DNA of 64,000 bases from contig NZ_SKCD01000033.1 of the NCBI RefSeq assembly GCF_006542765.1, positions 372,001 to 436,000 on the forward strand. Reading direction: 5' to 3'. The notes below the pieces were generated by a model. The model saw only the letters and a program-made list of their open reading frames with translations, did no database searches and had not been told where the DNA came from. The position numbers and the translations under genes are program-made. Shown in pieces: positions 36,615 to 44,673 of this stretch; the first letter of the stretch is position 1; the number at the start of each line of letters is the position of its first letter. The DNA is from Paenibacillus luteus. GTDB lineage: Bacteria; Bacillota; Bacilli; Paenibacillales; Paenibacillaceae.

Positions 36615-38165
36615 ATGCAAAAAAGAAAAGCAAGACTGCCGTTACTCATTGCCGTCATTATGCTATTCGGCGTTATATTGGCAGCATGCAGCTCGAACAA
36701 CGAAAAAACGACAAACAATGGTTCCGCCACAAACGCACCTGCCGGTGAAACCGGAGAGAAGCCGGAAGAAGAAGTGACTCTCAAGTTTTATTTTGGAGGA
36801 GACAAGAAGGCGGCTACGGACGAGGTATGGTCCAAGGTTAGCGAATATGTCAAGGCGAAGGGTCTAAACGTTAAGTTTGATATCAACTTCATTCCGTTTG
36901 GCGATTTTAAAGAAAAAATGCTCGTGATGGCTGCTTCCGGCGATAGCTGGGATATGAACTTCGACGGCGACTGGCTGTCGTACAAGCAGATGGCTGCGAA
37001 GGGCTCCTATATGGCATTAAATGATCTGCTGCCAGAGTTTGCGCCTAATCTTCACAAGAAATATGAAGAGCAAGGGACGCTTGCAGCTGCAACAGTGAAC
37101 GGCAATATCGTGGGTCTTCCATGGACGATGAAGATGAATGAGCGTAAGTTTACCGGCTGGCGCTCTGACTTGGTGGAGAAAGCGGGCCTTGATATTCCTG
37201 CTGGCTCGATCAAGACGATTGAGGACGTTGACCGCTTGCTTCGCGAGTTGAAAAAAGCATATCCAAACGAAAGAATTTCCCGGACGCCGCCCGTTTCCCT
37301 CATTATGATTCGTGATGAGTGGGTGGATCTGAACTTCCACGGCCTAGGCTTCTATTTGGCTGATGATAAAATTACGGTGCAAGCGGTTGAACAGCAGCCG
37401 TTCTACTTGGAAGCTGCCAAGCTGGCAAAGGTTTGGTATGACGACAACCTGATCAACAGAGATGCGATGATTGATAAATCCGATGAGGCGGCAGAATGGA
37501 GAAACGGCAAAAAGCTGTTTACGGTTACCTCACATGAATGGGTAAGCGCAAATCCTGGCTTCTCCGATCCTGCTTTCAAAATGGAATCCGCAGAGCTTTA
37601 TCCGGACAAACGTTTCGTTAACCGCACGGCTCTTGCCAACGTGGTTGCGATCAACCGCAATTCGAAAAACCCGGAACGTGTGCTTCGTTTGCTGGATATG
37701 ATCGAAACGGACAAAACGCTTTATGACCTGGTCCAATACGGTATCGAAGGCAAAACCTATGTGTTGAACGGCGAAACAGCGGAATATCCGGAAGGCATGG
37801 AAACGACGACGAGCAACTACATGGAGTGGGGCGGCCAATGGGCATTCTGGAAACCGCAATTCATGCGTCCGACAATGACTTACGGACCGGATTTCTGGGT
37901 GAAAGAAGCCGAATTCGCAAGCCAGCCTAACAACGTGAACTCGCCGATTGATGGTTTGTTTATCGCAGAAGACAATATGAAGAACGAAATTGCCAAACGC
38001 GATACTGCGAATGACGAATTGAACCGTCCGATTGAATTCGGCGTGGTGAAGGATGTCGAGAAGGCTGTAGCTGATTATATCGAGACGCAGAAGAAAAACG
38101 GCCTCGATGTCATCATCGCTGAAACGCAAAGACAAATCGATGAATTTCTAGCTACCAAAAAATAA
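36615..38165 (+). CDS. ABC transporter solute-binding lipoprotein, LplA type
   Basis: At 516 residues this is longer than the other binding proteins here and has the size usual for LplA-type lipoproteins. The signal peptide ends in LAAC (Cys25), followed by an Asn/Thr-rich linker. The mature part has VMAASGDSWDMNFDGDWLSYKQMA near residue 110 and ends in a Lys-rich tail. GGGGAGAGG precedes the ATG. It closes the LplB-LplC-LplA importer operon. Given the flanking GH38 and GH99-like enzymes, alpha-linked manno-oligosaccharides are a reasonable guess for its ligand. Confidence 0.9.
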   Translation: MQKRKARLPLLIAVIMLFGVILAACSSNNEKTTNNGSATNAPAGETGEKPEEEVTLKFYFGGDKKAATDEVWSKVSEYVKAKGLNVKFDINFIPFGDFKEKMLVMAASGDSWDMNFDGDWLSYKQMAAKGSYMALNDLLPEFAPNLHKKYEEQGTLAAATVNGNIVGLPWTMKMNERKFTGWRSDLVEKAGLDIPAGSIKTIEDVDRLLRELKKAYPNERISRTPPVSLIMIRDEWVDLNFHGLGFYLADDKITVQAVEQQPFYLEAAKLAKVWYDDNLINRDAMIDKSDEAAEWRNGKKLFTVTSHEWVSANPGFSDPAFKMESAELYPDKRFVNRTALANVVAINRNSKNPERVLRLLDMIETDKTLYDLVQYGIEGKTYVLNGETAEYPEGMETTTSNYMEWGGQWAFWKPQFMRPTMTYGPDFWVKEAEFASQPNNVNSPIDGLFIAEDNMKNEIAKRDTANDELNRPIEFGVVKDVEKAVADYIETQKKNGLDVIIAETQRQIDEFLATKK

Positions 38166-38227
38166 GCATGACTCGAGCGGGAAGCCAACCTAATGTAAAG
38201 AAGGAAGGCTTCTCCTTTTAAAGCGTA

Positions 38228-38243
38228 ATGTAAGCGAATACAT
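38228..38243 (+). promoter_or_regulatory. Candidate CcpA catabolite-responsive element (cre)
   Basis: ATGTAAGCGAATACAT fits the cre consensus WTGNNARCGNWWWCAW at every fixed position. It lies between the importer operon and the secreted GH99-like gene, within decayed coding sequence and upstream of the terminator at 38356. Carbon catabolite control of a sugar locus would be expected, but no promoter is evident right beside it. Confidence 0.4.
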
Positions 38244-38350
38244 TTTGTTTTGTTGGTTATGAGGCTGAGCGATGGCCTGTTAATCAAAGCAGTCCTACAC
38301 GAGCAGAAGTGGCAGTGCTCCTGTATCGTATGTACAACCAGCAGCCTTGA
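38234..38350 (+). pseudogene. Remnant of an S-layer homology (SLH) domain gene, C-terminal end only
   Basis: An open frame from after a TAA at 38231-38233 to a TGA at 38348-38350 encodes a peptide whose last part follows the SLH consensus: VGYEAERWPVNQ, then SSPTRAEVAVLLYRMYNQ. The intact consensus is GYxDGxFxPN...TRAExAxxLxR. No start codon or ribosome site exists for it and nothing SLH-like precedes it. It is best read as the last 30 or so codons of a lost SLH protein gene, still joined to the terminator at 38356. Confidence 0.6.
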
Positions 38351-38355
38351 AACGC

Positions 38356-38389
38356 GAGCCTGGTCCTCCGGGACCAGGCTCTTTTTTTG
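38356..38389 (+). terminator. Strong Rho-independent terminator
   Basis: GAGCCTGGTCC pairs perfectly with GGACCAGGCTC around a TCCG loop, followed by seven T. It lies six bases after the SLH remnant, so it is probably that lost gene's own terminator, now ending the importer transcript. Confidence 0.92.
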
Positions 38390-38535
38390 CCCATATGATG
38401 AGGAATGGAGGAGGTGGTAGGATCGAGCGAAAAGAGCGGGCAGCAGCTGCGCAGAGGGCTTTGGAGGAGGATGTTACATAAAGAAGCTTTGGCCTGAAGA
38501 AGTCTTTCTAACCACTTCATTTGAGGAGGGCATTT

Positions 38536-40695
38536 ATGTTGGCTAATGGGAAAAGACATTTGTATCTGATTGTTTTTCTGGCAATCGCACTGATCTCCAC
38601 ACAGCTATCGCTTTATCCATCCAAGGTGTCGGCAGCTACCAATTTAGCGTTAAACAAAAGCGTAACAGAGAGCAGCCATACGCAGAGCTACGCGGCTTCA
38701 AATGCAACAGACGGCAGTACCAGTACCTATTGGGAAGGGGCGGCGGGCAGCTATCCAAACTGGCTGCGGGTCGATCTGGGCAGCAGCCAAACTGTGAACC
38801 AGCTTGTGCTGAAGCTTCCGCCTTCATGGGGCGCACGAACGCAGACATTATCCGTGCAGACCAGCAGCGACGATGCAAGCTATAGCACAGCCATCGCGTC
38901 TGCCGCTTATGTTTTCAGCGCGGGCACAAATACGGCAACGATTAATTTTACGAACACGAATGCTCGCTATATTAAAGTAAATATTACAGCGAACACAGGC
39001 GCAACAGGCGGACAGATTGCCGAGCTGGAAGTGTATGGCCCGACGGTTGCTCCTACACCGACTCCGTCACCTTCCGCATCGCCTTCGCCATCCGCGACGG
39101 CTGGACCTGCTTCTTTCTCAGCCTTTGCTCAAACGCCAGCTTCGAGCTATAGCAGCCAGTTTGGCATCCAGCTAGAGGGGTCAAGCGAGGGTGGGCAAAA
39201 TGTTGCCTATATTGATAATGGCGATTACATTGCATTTAACAATGTCGATTTCGGCAGCGTGGCTTCCACCGTTTCGTTCCGGGTTGCCAGCCAAACCAGC
39301 GGCGGCAATATCGAAATTAGGCTGGGGAGCGCAACAGGCACGCTGGCTGGTACGTGCGCCGTTACGAGCACAGGCGGCTGGCAGTCATGGACAACCAAAA
39401 ACTGTACGATCACTCCGGTAAGTGGAGTTCAGCAGTTGTTTCTGAAATTTACGGGAGGTGCGGGGAACTTGTTTAATATAAACTGGTTTAAGTTCTCGCC
39501 TGCATCGACGGGCGGAGATGTCGTCGGCAAAATTTTTGCCGGCTACCAAGGCTGGTTTACAGCAGGAGGGGACGGCTCACCGCTTAACAATTGGACGCAC
39601 TGGTCGAAGAATAACAACAACCTGACGGCTAATTCCAATGTCAACTTTGAAATGTATCCCGATTTAAGGGAATACACGAAGCTCTATCAAACGAACCTCG
39701 GCAATTTAGGAAACGGCCAGCCTGCGAAGCTGTTCTCCTCGTACGACCAGGAAACGGTTAATAAGCATTTTGAATGGATGCAGACCTATAATATCAACGG
39801 AGCAGCGCTGCAAAGATTCGGGGCGGATGCGAACTATGCGCCGAATAACTGGAATCAGAACCGCGACAGCGTAGCTGTCAAAGTAAAGAATGCAGCAGAG
39901 TCGTACGGCCGTAAATTTTATGTGATGTACGACATTACGGACCTGAATGCGAGCCAATGGGTCAATGCCGTAAAGACGGACTTCACCAACAATGTAGTCG
40001 GAACGATGAATTTGACCTCCTCGTCCGCTTACGCGAAGCAGAATGGCAAGCCTGTCATTTGCATTTGGGGCATTGGTTTTACCGATCGTCCAGGAACGGC
40101 AGCCGAATCGGCAGAGCTGATCACTTGGTTTAAAAATCAAGGCTACTACGTCATCGGCGGCGTGCCTACGCACTGGCGCAACGGCAATGAGGATTCCAAG
40201 CCTGGCTTCCTTGATGTTTACAAGTCGCTGGATATGCTCTCGCCTTGGTTTGTCGGCCGGTTCAGCCAGTTGTCAGGAGCAGACCACTACAAGACGAATC
40301 AGTGGGAGCCGGACTTTGCTTTTACCCAAGCGAACGGAATCGTGTATCAGCCAGTCATCTGGCCGGGCTTCGCCTGGAAAAACATGAAAAACGGACCGGT
40401 CAACGAGATTCCGCGGCTGCATGGCGACTTTATGTGGCGGCAAGCTTATAATCTGAAGAGTATAGGCGTAAATACAGGTTATATAGCGATGTTTGATGAG
40501 TATGACGAAGCGACAGCCATTGCCAAAGCAGCAGAAAACAGCTCTATGATTCCGAACAATCAATATTTCCTCACCCTTGATGCCGACGGCGTCGCGGTGT
40601 CCTCTGATTTTTATTTGCGGCTAACCGGCGATATTAACCGATTGTTCAACAACGAGATTCCGTTGACGGTTAATCACCCGACTAGCCATCAGTAA
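38536..40695 (+). CDS. Secreted GH99/GH71-like glycosidase with two carbohydrate-binding modules
   Basis: A signal peptide ends near PSKVSA. An F5/8 type C (CBM32-like) module follows (NLALNKSVTESSHTQ...ATDGSTSTYWEG...WLRVDLGSSQTVNQLVL), then a Pro/Thr/Ser linker (PTPTPSPSASPSPS) and a CBM6-like module (IQLEGSSEGGQNVAYIDNGDYIAF). The catalytic part begins at VGKIFAGYQGWFTAGGDGSP and resembles the GH71/GH99 group (NWTHWSKNN; FEWMQTYNINGAALQRFG; WRNGNEDSKPGF), whose members act on alpha-mannans or alpha-1,3-glucans. The start is the ATG at 38536 behind GAGGAGGG; the TTG at 38521 is part of that site. It probably cuts an extracellular polysaccharide, and the importer and GH38 enzyme finish the job (inference). 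Confidence 0.82.
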   Translation: MLANGKRHLYLIVFLAIALISTQLSLYPSKVSAATNLALNKSVTESSHTQSYAASNATDGSTSTYWEGAAGSYPNWLRVDLGSSQTVNQLVLKLPPSWGARTQTLSVQTSSDDASYSTAIASAAYVFSAGTNTATINFTNTNARYIKVNITANTGATGGQIAELEVYGPTVAPTPTPSPSASPSPSATAGPASFSAFAQTPASSYSSQFGIQLEGSSEGGQNVAYIDNGDYIAFNNVDFGSVASTVSFRVASQTSGGNIEIRLGSATGTLAGTCAVTSTGGWQSWTTKNCTITPVSGVQQLFLKFTGGAGNLFNINWFKFSPASTGGDVVGKIFAGYQGWFTAGGDGSPLNNWTHWSKNNNNLTANSNVNFEMYPDLREYTKLYQTNLGNLGNGQPAKLFSSYDQETVNKHFEWMQTYNINGAALQRFGADANYAPNNWNQNRDSVAVKVKNAAESYGRKFYVMYDITDLNASQWVNAVKTDFTNNVVGTMNLTSSSAYAKQNGKPVICIWGIGFTDRPGTAAESAELITWFKNQGYYVIGGVPTHWRNGNEDSKPGFLDVYKSLDMLSPWFVGRFSQLSGADHYKTNQWEPDFAFTQANGIVYQPVIWPGFAWKNMKNGPVNEIPRLHGDFMWRQAYNLKSIGVNTGYIAMFDEYDEATAIAKAAENSSMIPNNQYFLTLDADGVAVSSDFYLRLTGDINRLFNNEIPLTVNHPTSHQ

Positions 40696-40713
40696 TGTTG
40701 GTTTATCAAACGG

Positions 40714-40747
40714 AAAAAGGCGTTCCCCTAGCGGGATCGCCTTTTTG
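40714..40747 (+). terminator. Rho-independent terminator after the GH99-like gene
   Basis: AAAAAGGCG-TTCCC pairs with GGGAT-CGCCTTTTT around a CTAG-containing loop; both ends carry A/T runs, so it could act in either direction. Confidence 0.88.
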
Positions 40748-40786
40748 GCCTATATAATAGAAGAGTGGAGTAGGAGAGGAGAGAGA

Positions 40787-41452
40787 ATGATGAGAGAAAT
40801 CAAGCATATCATTTTTGATTTTGACGGGACGCTGGCGGACACCTGGCCGGTCATGTTCATGGCTTGCGCAGGCGTATTTGAAAGGCATGATAACCGCAAG
40901 ATAACGATTGAAGATATTTATAAGGTCGCTGGACCGACGGAGCTCCAAATCATTGAGATGCACCTGAGCAATCGGGATAGAGTGGATGTGGCCGTAAGCG
41001 AATTTCTGGCCGATTATGAGCAGCACCATGAGGAGCTTGTCGAACGCAATGTCGAGATTGCGGAGCTGCTTCGAGATTTACGCCAAGCGGGGCTTGGCAT
41101 TGCGCTGTTTACAGGGAAATCTCGGCGCACGCTGGATATATCGCTGGATAAGCTGGGATGGGAAATTACCTTCGACCAGATCGTTACTGGCGATGATGTG
41201 GCCAAGCGTAAGCCCTCTGCCGAAGGAATCGAACAGATTTTGAGCGGGCTGGGCTGGTCGCGTGAGCATACGGTATTCGTGGGCGACAGCAACGACGACA
41301 TGTTAGCCGGACAAGAGGCGGGAATGCGGACCTTTGCGGCGCAGTGGATGTCCATCGTGCAGGACAAGCATTACCGTATCGAGCCGGAGCGGGTCTTTGA
41401 TCGTGTCGAAGCTTTTAAACAATTTGTTTTGGAGCAGCTCGCTGTCCGCTAA
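40787..41452 (+). CDS. HAD-superfamily phosphatase, phosphoglycolate phosphatase-like
   Basis: The product has 222 residues. Motif I is IIFDFDGTLADT (the nucleophile is the first Asp of DFD), motif II lies around ALFTGKSRR, and motifs III and IV are KRKPSAEG and FVGDSNDDMLAGQEAG. The helical cap between residues 15 and 90 is of the PGP/beta-phosphoglucomutase kind. The start is placed at ATG 40787 behind AGGAGAGGAG; another ATG follows directly. It removes phosphate from a small metabolite, probably a sugar phosphate or phosphoglycolate. It lies just outside the biosynthetic island and differs from it in composition, so I do not assign it to that pathway. Confidence 0.85.
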   Translation: MMREIKHIIFDFDGTLADTWPVMFMACAGVFERHDNRKITIEDIYKVAGPTELQIIEMHLSNRDRVDVAVSEFLADYEQHHEELVERNVEIAELLRDLRQAGLGIALFTGKSRRTLDISLDKLGWEITFDQIVTGDDVAKRKPSAEGIEQILSGLGWSREHTVFVGDSNDDMLAGQEAGMRTFAAQWMSIVQDKHYRIEPERVFDRVEAFKQFVLEQLAVR

Positions 41453-41531
41453 GGTCTTAATTGTTCCGGTGAGCCGAATAGCGAGTTTAATTCGGATGCT
41501 AGCTTGGTCCCAATTAAAGCAAACATTGTAT

Positions 41532-41581
41532 AGGGCAGTCCCTTGAGCAGATTAGCTGCTAGCGGACCTGCCTTTTGTTTT
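41532..41581 (+). terminator. Probable terminator after the HAD gene
   Basis: GGGCAG-TCC pairs with GGA-CCTGCC, and an inner AGCAG/CTGCT stem is present; TTTTGTTTT follows. The stem has one bulged base. Confidence 0.6.
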
Positions 41582-41979
41582 GCTTGAGAAGTTCTGAGAT
41601 GCTGTATTTGGTTTATTTGTATTTTTCATCAACATTTAAACTTTAATCTATATCTACATCAAAACGTACATCTCCTTATCAGTCTCAATTCCGATCTCAA
41701 CCTCAACCTCAACCTCAACCTCAACCTTAATCCCAACTCGATGGATGTGGCGAAGCGATTTTTTGTACGAAAATGATTCTAAGATACGCTGGAATCCATG
41801 CCTGTCAGAGCAAAGCTGCAGCGAGTATCCGGTCGAATAATGGGGAGTTCCGTCGATAGGTGTCGGACGTTTCCCGGACGCCTCGCCAATCCTGAAAAAT
41901 GGCGCACATTCTGAAGAATTATATATTGAATAAGGAGGTGGACAACCCTAGAATCGTAAGAAAAAGGAGTTGTTGCGCT
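41582..41979 (+). other. Gene-free leader of the biosynthetic island
   Basis: This stretch of about 400 bases holds no gene I can support. It is A/T-rich at first, contains the CTCAAC repeat at 41696, and near its end has AAGGAGGTG at 41932-41940. That is a full anti-16S match with no usable start codon at normal spacing; the ligase start at 41980 is 40 bases further on and has its own site. The promoter of the large operon must lie here, but no convincing -35/-10 pair stood out. Confidence 0.5.
41696..41725. repeat. Five tandem copies of the hexamer CTCAAC
   Basis: Five perfect copies run head to tail, with imperfect CTCAAT-like copies just before and CTTAAT just after. The array lies at the left border of the GC-rich island, between the HAD gene and the first ligase. 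Confidence 0.85.
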
Positions 41980-43335
41980 ATGGACCCCATGCTGAAAGTA
42001 GACGGCAATACCTGGAGCAAAGCGCAGTTCGCATCGCGGATGCGGATGATCGGAGAACTGGAGCCTTGCCGCTCGCCCGAAGGGCACCGTTACGCGATCC
42101 GGCTGCGCGATCCGGTAGACATCTTGGCTGCGGTAATCTACTTCCGCGAGCATCATGCCTCGGCTCTGCTGCTTCATGGAGATACGCCGAACGATGAAGC
42201 AGCGGCGATGGCGGCGAACGCAGGATGCCGGGCATTGCTTCTAGACTCGCCTATGCAAGCGCTCTCTTTACAGTTTCCAGAACACGGGGACAGGATACCT
42301 GGATATGGGGCGAGCCGCTCAACGTTCATTAGAACACTGGCAGAAATGGAGCGGCAATTTGAGCCCTCGCTGCTGCAGTTCAGTTCAGGTACGACCGGCG
42401 ATCCAAAGCTAATCAGCCGGGCTTGGTCCGATATCGCAAGGGAGACGGTAAGCTACAATAGCTCGCTTGCGGCTGCAGGCGGGGAACCCCCGCTTGTACT
42501 TGTGCCGGTGTCCCATTCATACGGCCTAATTACGGGCGTGCTGGCCGCTTGGGCAAGAGAAGATATCCCGCACGTCGTCCATACCCGGAATCCGAAGGCC
42601 GCATTGCGCCATATCCGTGATAACCCGGACAGTATCGTCTACGCGGTTCCTTTCTTATACGGACTTATGGATTCGCTTAGCAAAGGCGAGGTTCGTTACC
42701 GGAAGGCAATCAGCTCCGGTGCTCCGTTGACCGAAAGCATGCTGGAGAAGCTGAGGAGGGCGGCTGGTGAGGTATGGCAGCAGTATGGCTGCTCCGAGAT
42801 CGGCTGCATCTCCCTTAAGGCAGGGCCGGTGCGTCCTGACGAGGCGGGGCGGCCGCTGGCTCATCTGCATGTAACGTCGGAGAGTCTCCCGGAGGAGCAT
42901 GGCGAAGGCGCAGCCTCATCCGAAGTCACCGCGGGTGAACTCGTGGCAAGAAACGGTACGCAGGTAGTGAGGACGGGGGATATAGGCGTCATAACGGCAG
43001 GAGGCGAACTACGGGTGCTGGGCAGGCTGGACGATCTGATCAACGTGTCGGGGCAAAAGGTTATGCCTAGCGAGGTAGAGAGGGCAATTGCCAGAATAGA
43101 TGGCGTGAGGGAGGTGGTCGTGTACGGAGCTGCGCACTCCGTGTGGGGAGAGACAGTCAAAGCAATGATTGTGGCCGACGGAAAGATCGGCGCGGAGGCG
43201 GTACGGGCGGAGTGTTCGAAGCTGCTGCCTGGCTATAAAGTACCGAGCGCCGTGCGGCTCGTGGATGAAATCCCGCGCAAGACGTCGGGAAAAATAAGCA
43301 GAAGATGGCTTCGTAAATGGGAGGAGGAACAATAA
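41980..43335 (+). CDS. ANL-family acid:[carrier protein] ligase, AsbC-like
   Basis: The 451-residue stand-alone adenylation enzyme has LQFSSGTTGDPK at residues 132-143 (ATP loop), QQYGCSEIGC (A5), TGDIG (A7), GRLDDLINVSGQKVMP (hinge) and PRKTSGKISR with the catalytic Lys at the C terminus. It activates a carboxylic acid as acyl-AMP and passes it to a carrier protein. The next gene, overlapping by one base, encodes an AsbD-like carrier. Together with AsbE-like and AsbF genes downstream, this makes 3,4-dihydroxybenzoate the leading substrate candidate. I chose ATG 41980 behind AAAAAGGAG; the frame is open further upstream without a good start. It opens a 13-kb operon. Confidence 0.85.
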   Translation: MDPMLKVDGNTWSKAQFASRMRMIGELEPCRSPEGHRYAIRLRDPVDILAAVIYFREHHASALLLHGDTPNDEAAAMAANAGCRALLLDSPMQALSLQFPEHGDRIPGYGASRSTFIRTLAEMERQFEPSLLQFSSGTTGDPKLISRAWSDIARETVSYNSSLAAAGGEPPLVLVPVSHSYGLITGVLAAWAREDIPHVVHTRNPKAALRHIRDNPDSIVYAVPFLYGLMDSLSKGEVRYRKAISSGAPLTESMLEKLRRAAGEVWQQYGCSEIGCISLKAGPVRPDEAGRPLAHLHVTSESLPEEHGEGAASSEVTAGELVARNGTQVVRTGDIGVITAGGELRVLGRLDDLINVSGQKVMPSEVERAIARIDGVREVVVYGAAHSVWGETVKAMIVADGKIGAEAVRAECSKLLPGYKVPSAVRLVDEIPRKTSGKISRRWLRKWEEEQ

Positions 43336-43604
43336 TGGAACGCATTAGCATTGTTGAAGGGCTGCGCAAGATTATCGTGGAAGAGCTTGATGTCGCGGCG
43401 CCTGCTGAGCTAAACGAAACGGAAAGGCTGAACGAGGATTTGAACCTGGATTCCATTATGATTCTTCAGCTTGCAGTGTATATCGAAGAGTATTTTGAAG
43501 TATCTTTTCCCGAAGAGGACGTCGATCCGAGCGTGTTCGCTACGGTCGGAAGCTTGACTGATTTTGTTGTCGCCCTACAGAAATTGGGAGCAGCTCTCCT
43601 ATGA
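43335..43604 (+). CDS. asbD: Aryl carrier protein, AsbD-like
   Basis: The protein has 89 residues with the phosphopantetheine Ser40 in DLNLDSIMIL. From memory of petrobactin AsbD, the stretch ETERLNEDLNLDSIMILQL and the later FPEEDVDPSVFATVGSLTDF line up closely with it, in spacing as well as residues. The likely cargo is 3,4-dihydroxybenzoate. The start is ATG 43335 behind GGGAGGAGG; an in-frame ATG six codons upstream overlaps that site. The start overlaps the ligase stop, and the stop overlaps the next start (ATGA). A phosphopantetheinyl transferase is needed and none is encoded here. Confidence 0.8.
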   Translation: MERISIVEGLRKIIVEELDVAAPAELNETERLNEDLNLDSIMILQLAVYIEEYFEVSFPEEDVDPSVFATVGSLTDFVVALQKLGAALL

Positions 43605-44659
43605 AGCAGGTGAATCTGGGGATTGCGGGCTTTGGTCGCATCGTCGAGCTAACCCATCTGCCGCTGCTGAGGAAAATGCAAGAATACCACATCACCGGTG
43701 TATTCGATCTGACGCCGCAAAGGCGGGAGCTGGCGGAGCGCAGAGGCTTGACCGCTTGGGAAGGGCTCGACGAGCTTATGGACGGCGAGACGGACGCGGT
43801 ACTGATTGCGACGCCTCCGCGCAGCCACTACGCAATCGCGTCAGAGGTGCTGCGCCGCGGCAAGCATGTGCTCATCGAGAAGCCCGTGACCGTCAACGCG
43901 GAAGAAGCGATGCTGCTGCGGGAGCTATCCCATAAGCATGGCGGGATCGTCACCGTGTTTCATAACAAACGGTTCGACCCCGCCATGGCAATTCTGAAGG
44001 AGGTGCTTCAGAGTGGCGTGCTTGGCAGGATACAATTCGTAGAACGACGACATCATCAATTCGGCTCCGGTGCCTCGTTTGGCGTGCAGTCCTTCCGGCC
44101 TTCCTGGAGGGACGAGAGCGCCTACGGCGGAGGGGCGCTGCTGGACTGGGGCGTTCATTTAATAGACCAACTGCTGCATCTCAAGCTAGGCCCTCGAACA
44201 AGCATGACTGCGATGCTCCATCGCCTGCGCCTCGGTAAGGGAGACGCGGAGGATTGCGTGACGGCTCATCTTGAGCTGGATAACGGCATTCTGCTTATGC
44301 TGAACATCCACTTCGGCTCCCACGCGGCTGACCCGCAGTGGATCGTCGGTGGGGAGTTCGGAACCCTTCGGATCACAGGGCAGGGCGAAGCCGTCCTGCA
44401 GTTGGTGAACGGGCCTCCTAACCTGCTTCCCTCCTCGAATTCCGGCAAGAAGAGTTATCGGGGAGACATGGACGCGGTGCGCCATATTTATGGCTCGTTT
44501 GCTGCCAAGCTGTTCGGAGAGGGCGAGCTTGCCGTTACGTTAGAGGAGGCCATCGAAGGCATGATCGTGATGGACGAAATAAGAGCATCTGCCGCACAGG
44601 GAGACTTAGGGCATCGCTTGGCTGCCGGAGATAAGCACCTGTCACAGGGAGTAGTTTAA
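43601..44659 (+). CDS. Gfo/Idh/MocA-family NAD(P)-dependent sugar dehydrogenase
   Basis: The 352-residue oxidoreductase has the N-terminal dinucleotide fold (LGIAGFGRIVELTHLP), the conserved EKP motif with its catalytic Lys (HVLIEKPVTVN, near residue 97) and the GGGALLDWGVHLIDQ segment near residue 180 with the conserved Asp and His. The family oxidises a hydroxyl of sugars, UDP-sugars or inositols. The next gene is a DegT aminotransferase. This pair is the known recipe for turning a ring hydroxyl into an amine, as in NtdC/NtdA for kanosamine or inositol dehydrogenase/StsC for scyllo-inosamine. The exact sugar is not readable. Translation is coupled to the carrier protein gene. Confidence 0.85.
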   Translation: MKQVNLGIAGFGRIVELTHLPLLRKMQEYHITGVFDLTPQRRELAERRGLTAWEGLDELMDGETDAVLIATPPRSHYAIASEVLRRGKHVLIEKPVTVNAEEAMLLRELSHKHGGIVTVFHNKRFDPAMAILKEVLQSGVLGRIQFVERRHHQFGSGASFGVQSFRPSWRDESAYGGGALLDWGVHLIDQLLHLKLGPRTSMTAMLHRLRLGKGDAEDCVTAHLELDNGILLMLNIHFGSHAADPQWIVGGEFGTLRITGQGEAVLQLVNGPPNLLPSSNSGKKSYRGDMDAVRHIYGSFAAKLFGEGELAVTLEEAIEGMIVMDEIRASAAQGDLGHRLAAGDKHLSQGVV

Positions 44660-44673
44660 CAAGGGGGAAAGGC

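Noticed and set aside
40787-41452. HAD phosphatase as an NtdB-like step of the amino-sugar pathway
   Set aside because: It is of the phosphoglycolate phosphatase kind, lies before a terminator and the border spacer, and its composition fits the flank rather than the island.
41696-41725. CTCAAC array as a CRISPR
   Set aside because: Units are six bases with no spacers; it is a simple tandem repeat.
41769-41787. Possible Fur box upstream of the biosynthetic operon
   Set aside because: The stretch beginning GAAAATGATTCT matches only about 11 of 19 consensus positions and lacks the right half of the symmetry. Iron control is plausible for a catechol cluster but not shown here.
43564-43935. Plus-strand frame of 123 codons at the carrier/dehydrogenase junction
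   Set aside because: It is in another frame of the Gfo/Idh gene, has an Arg/Ala-rich composition typical of shifted GC-rich code, and lacks a ribosome site.
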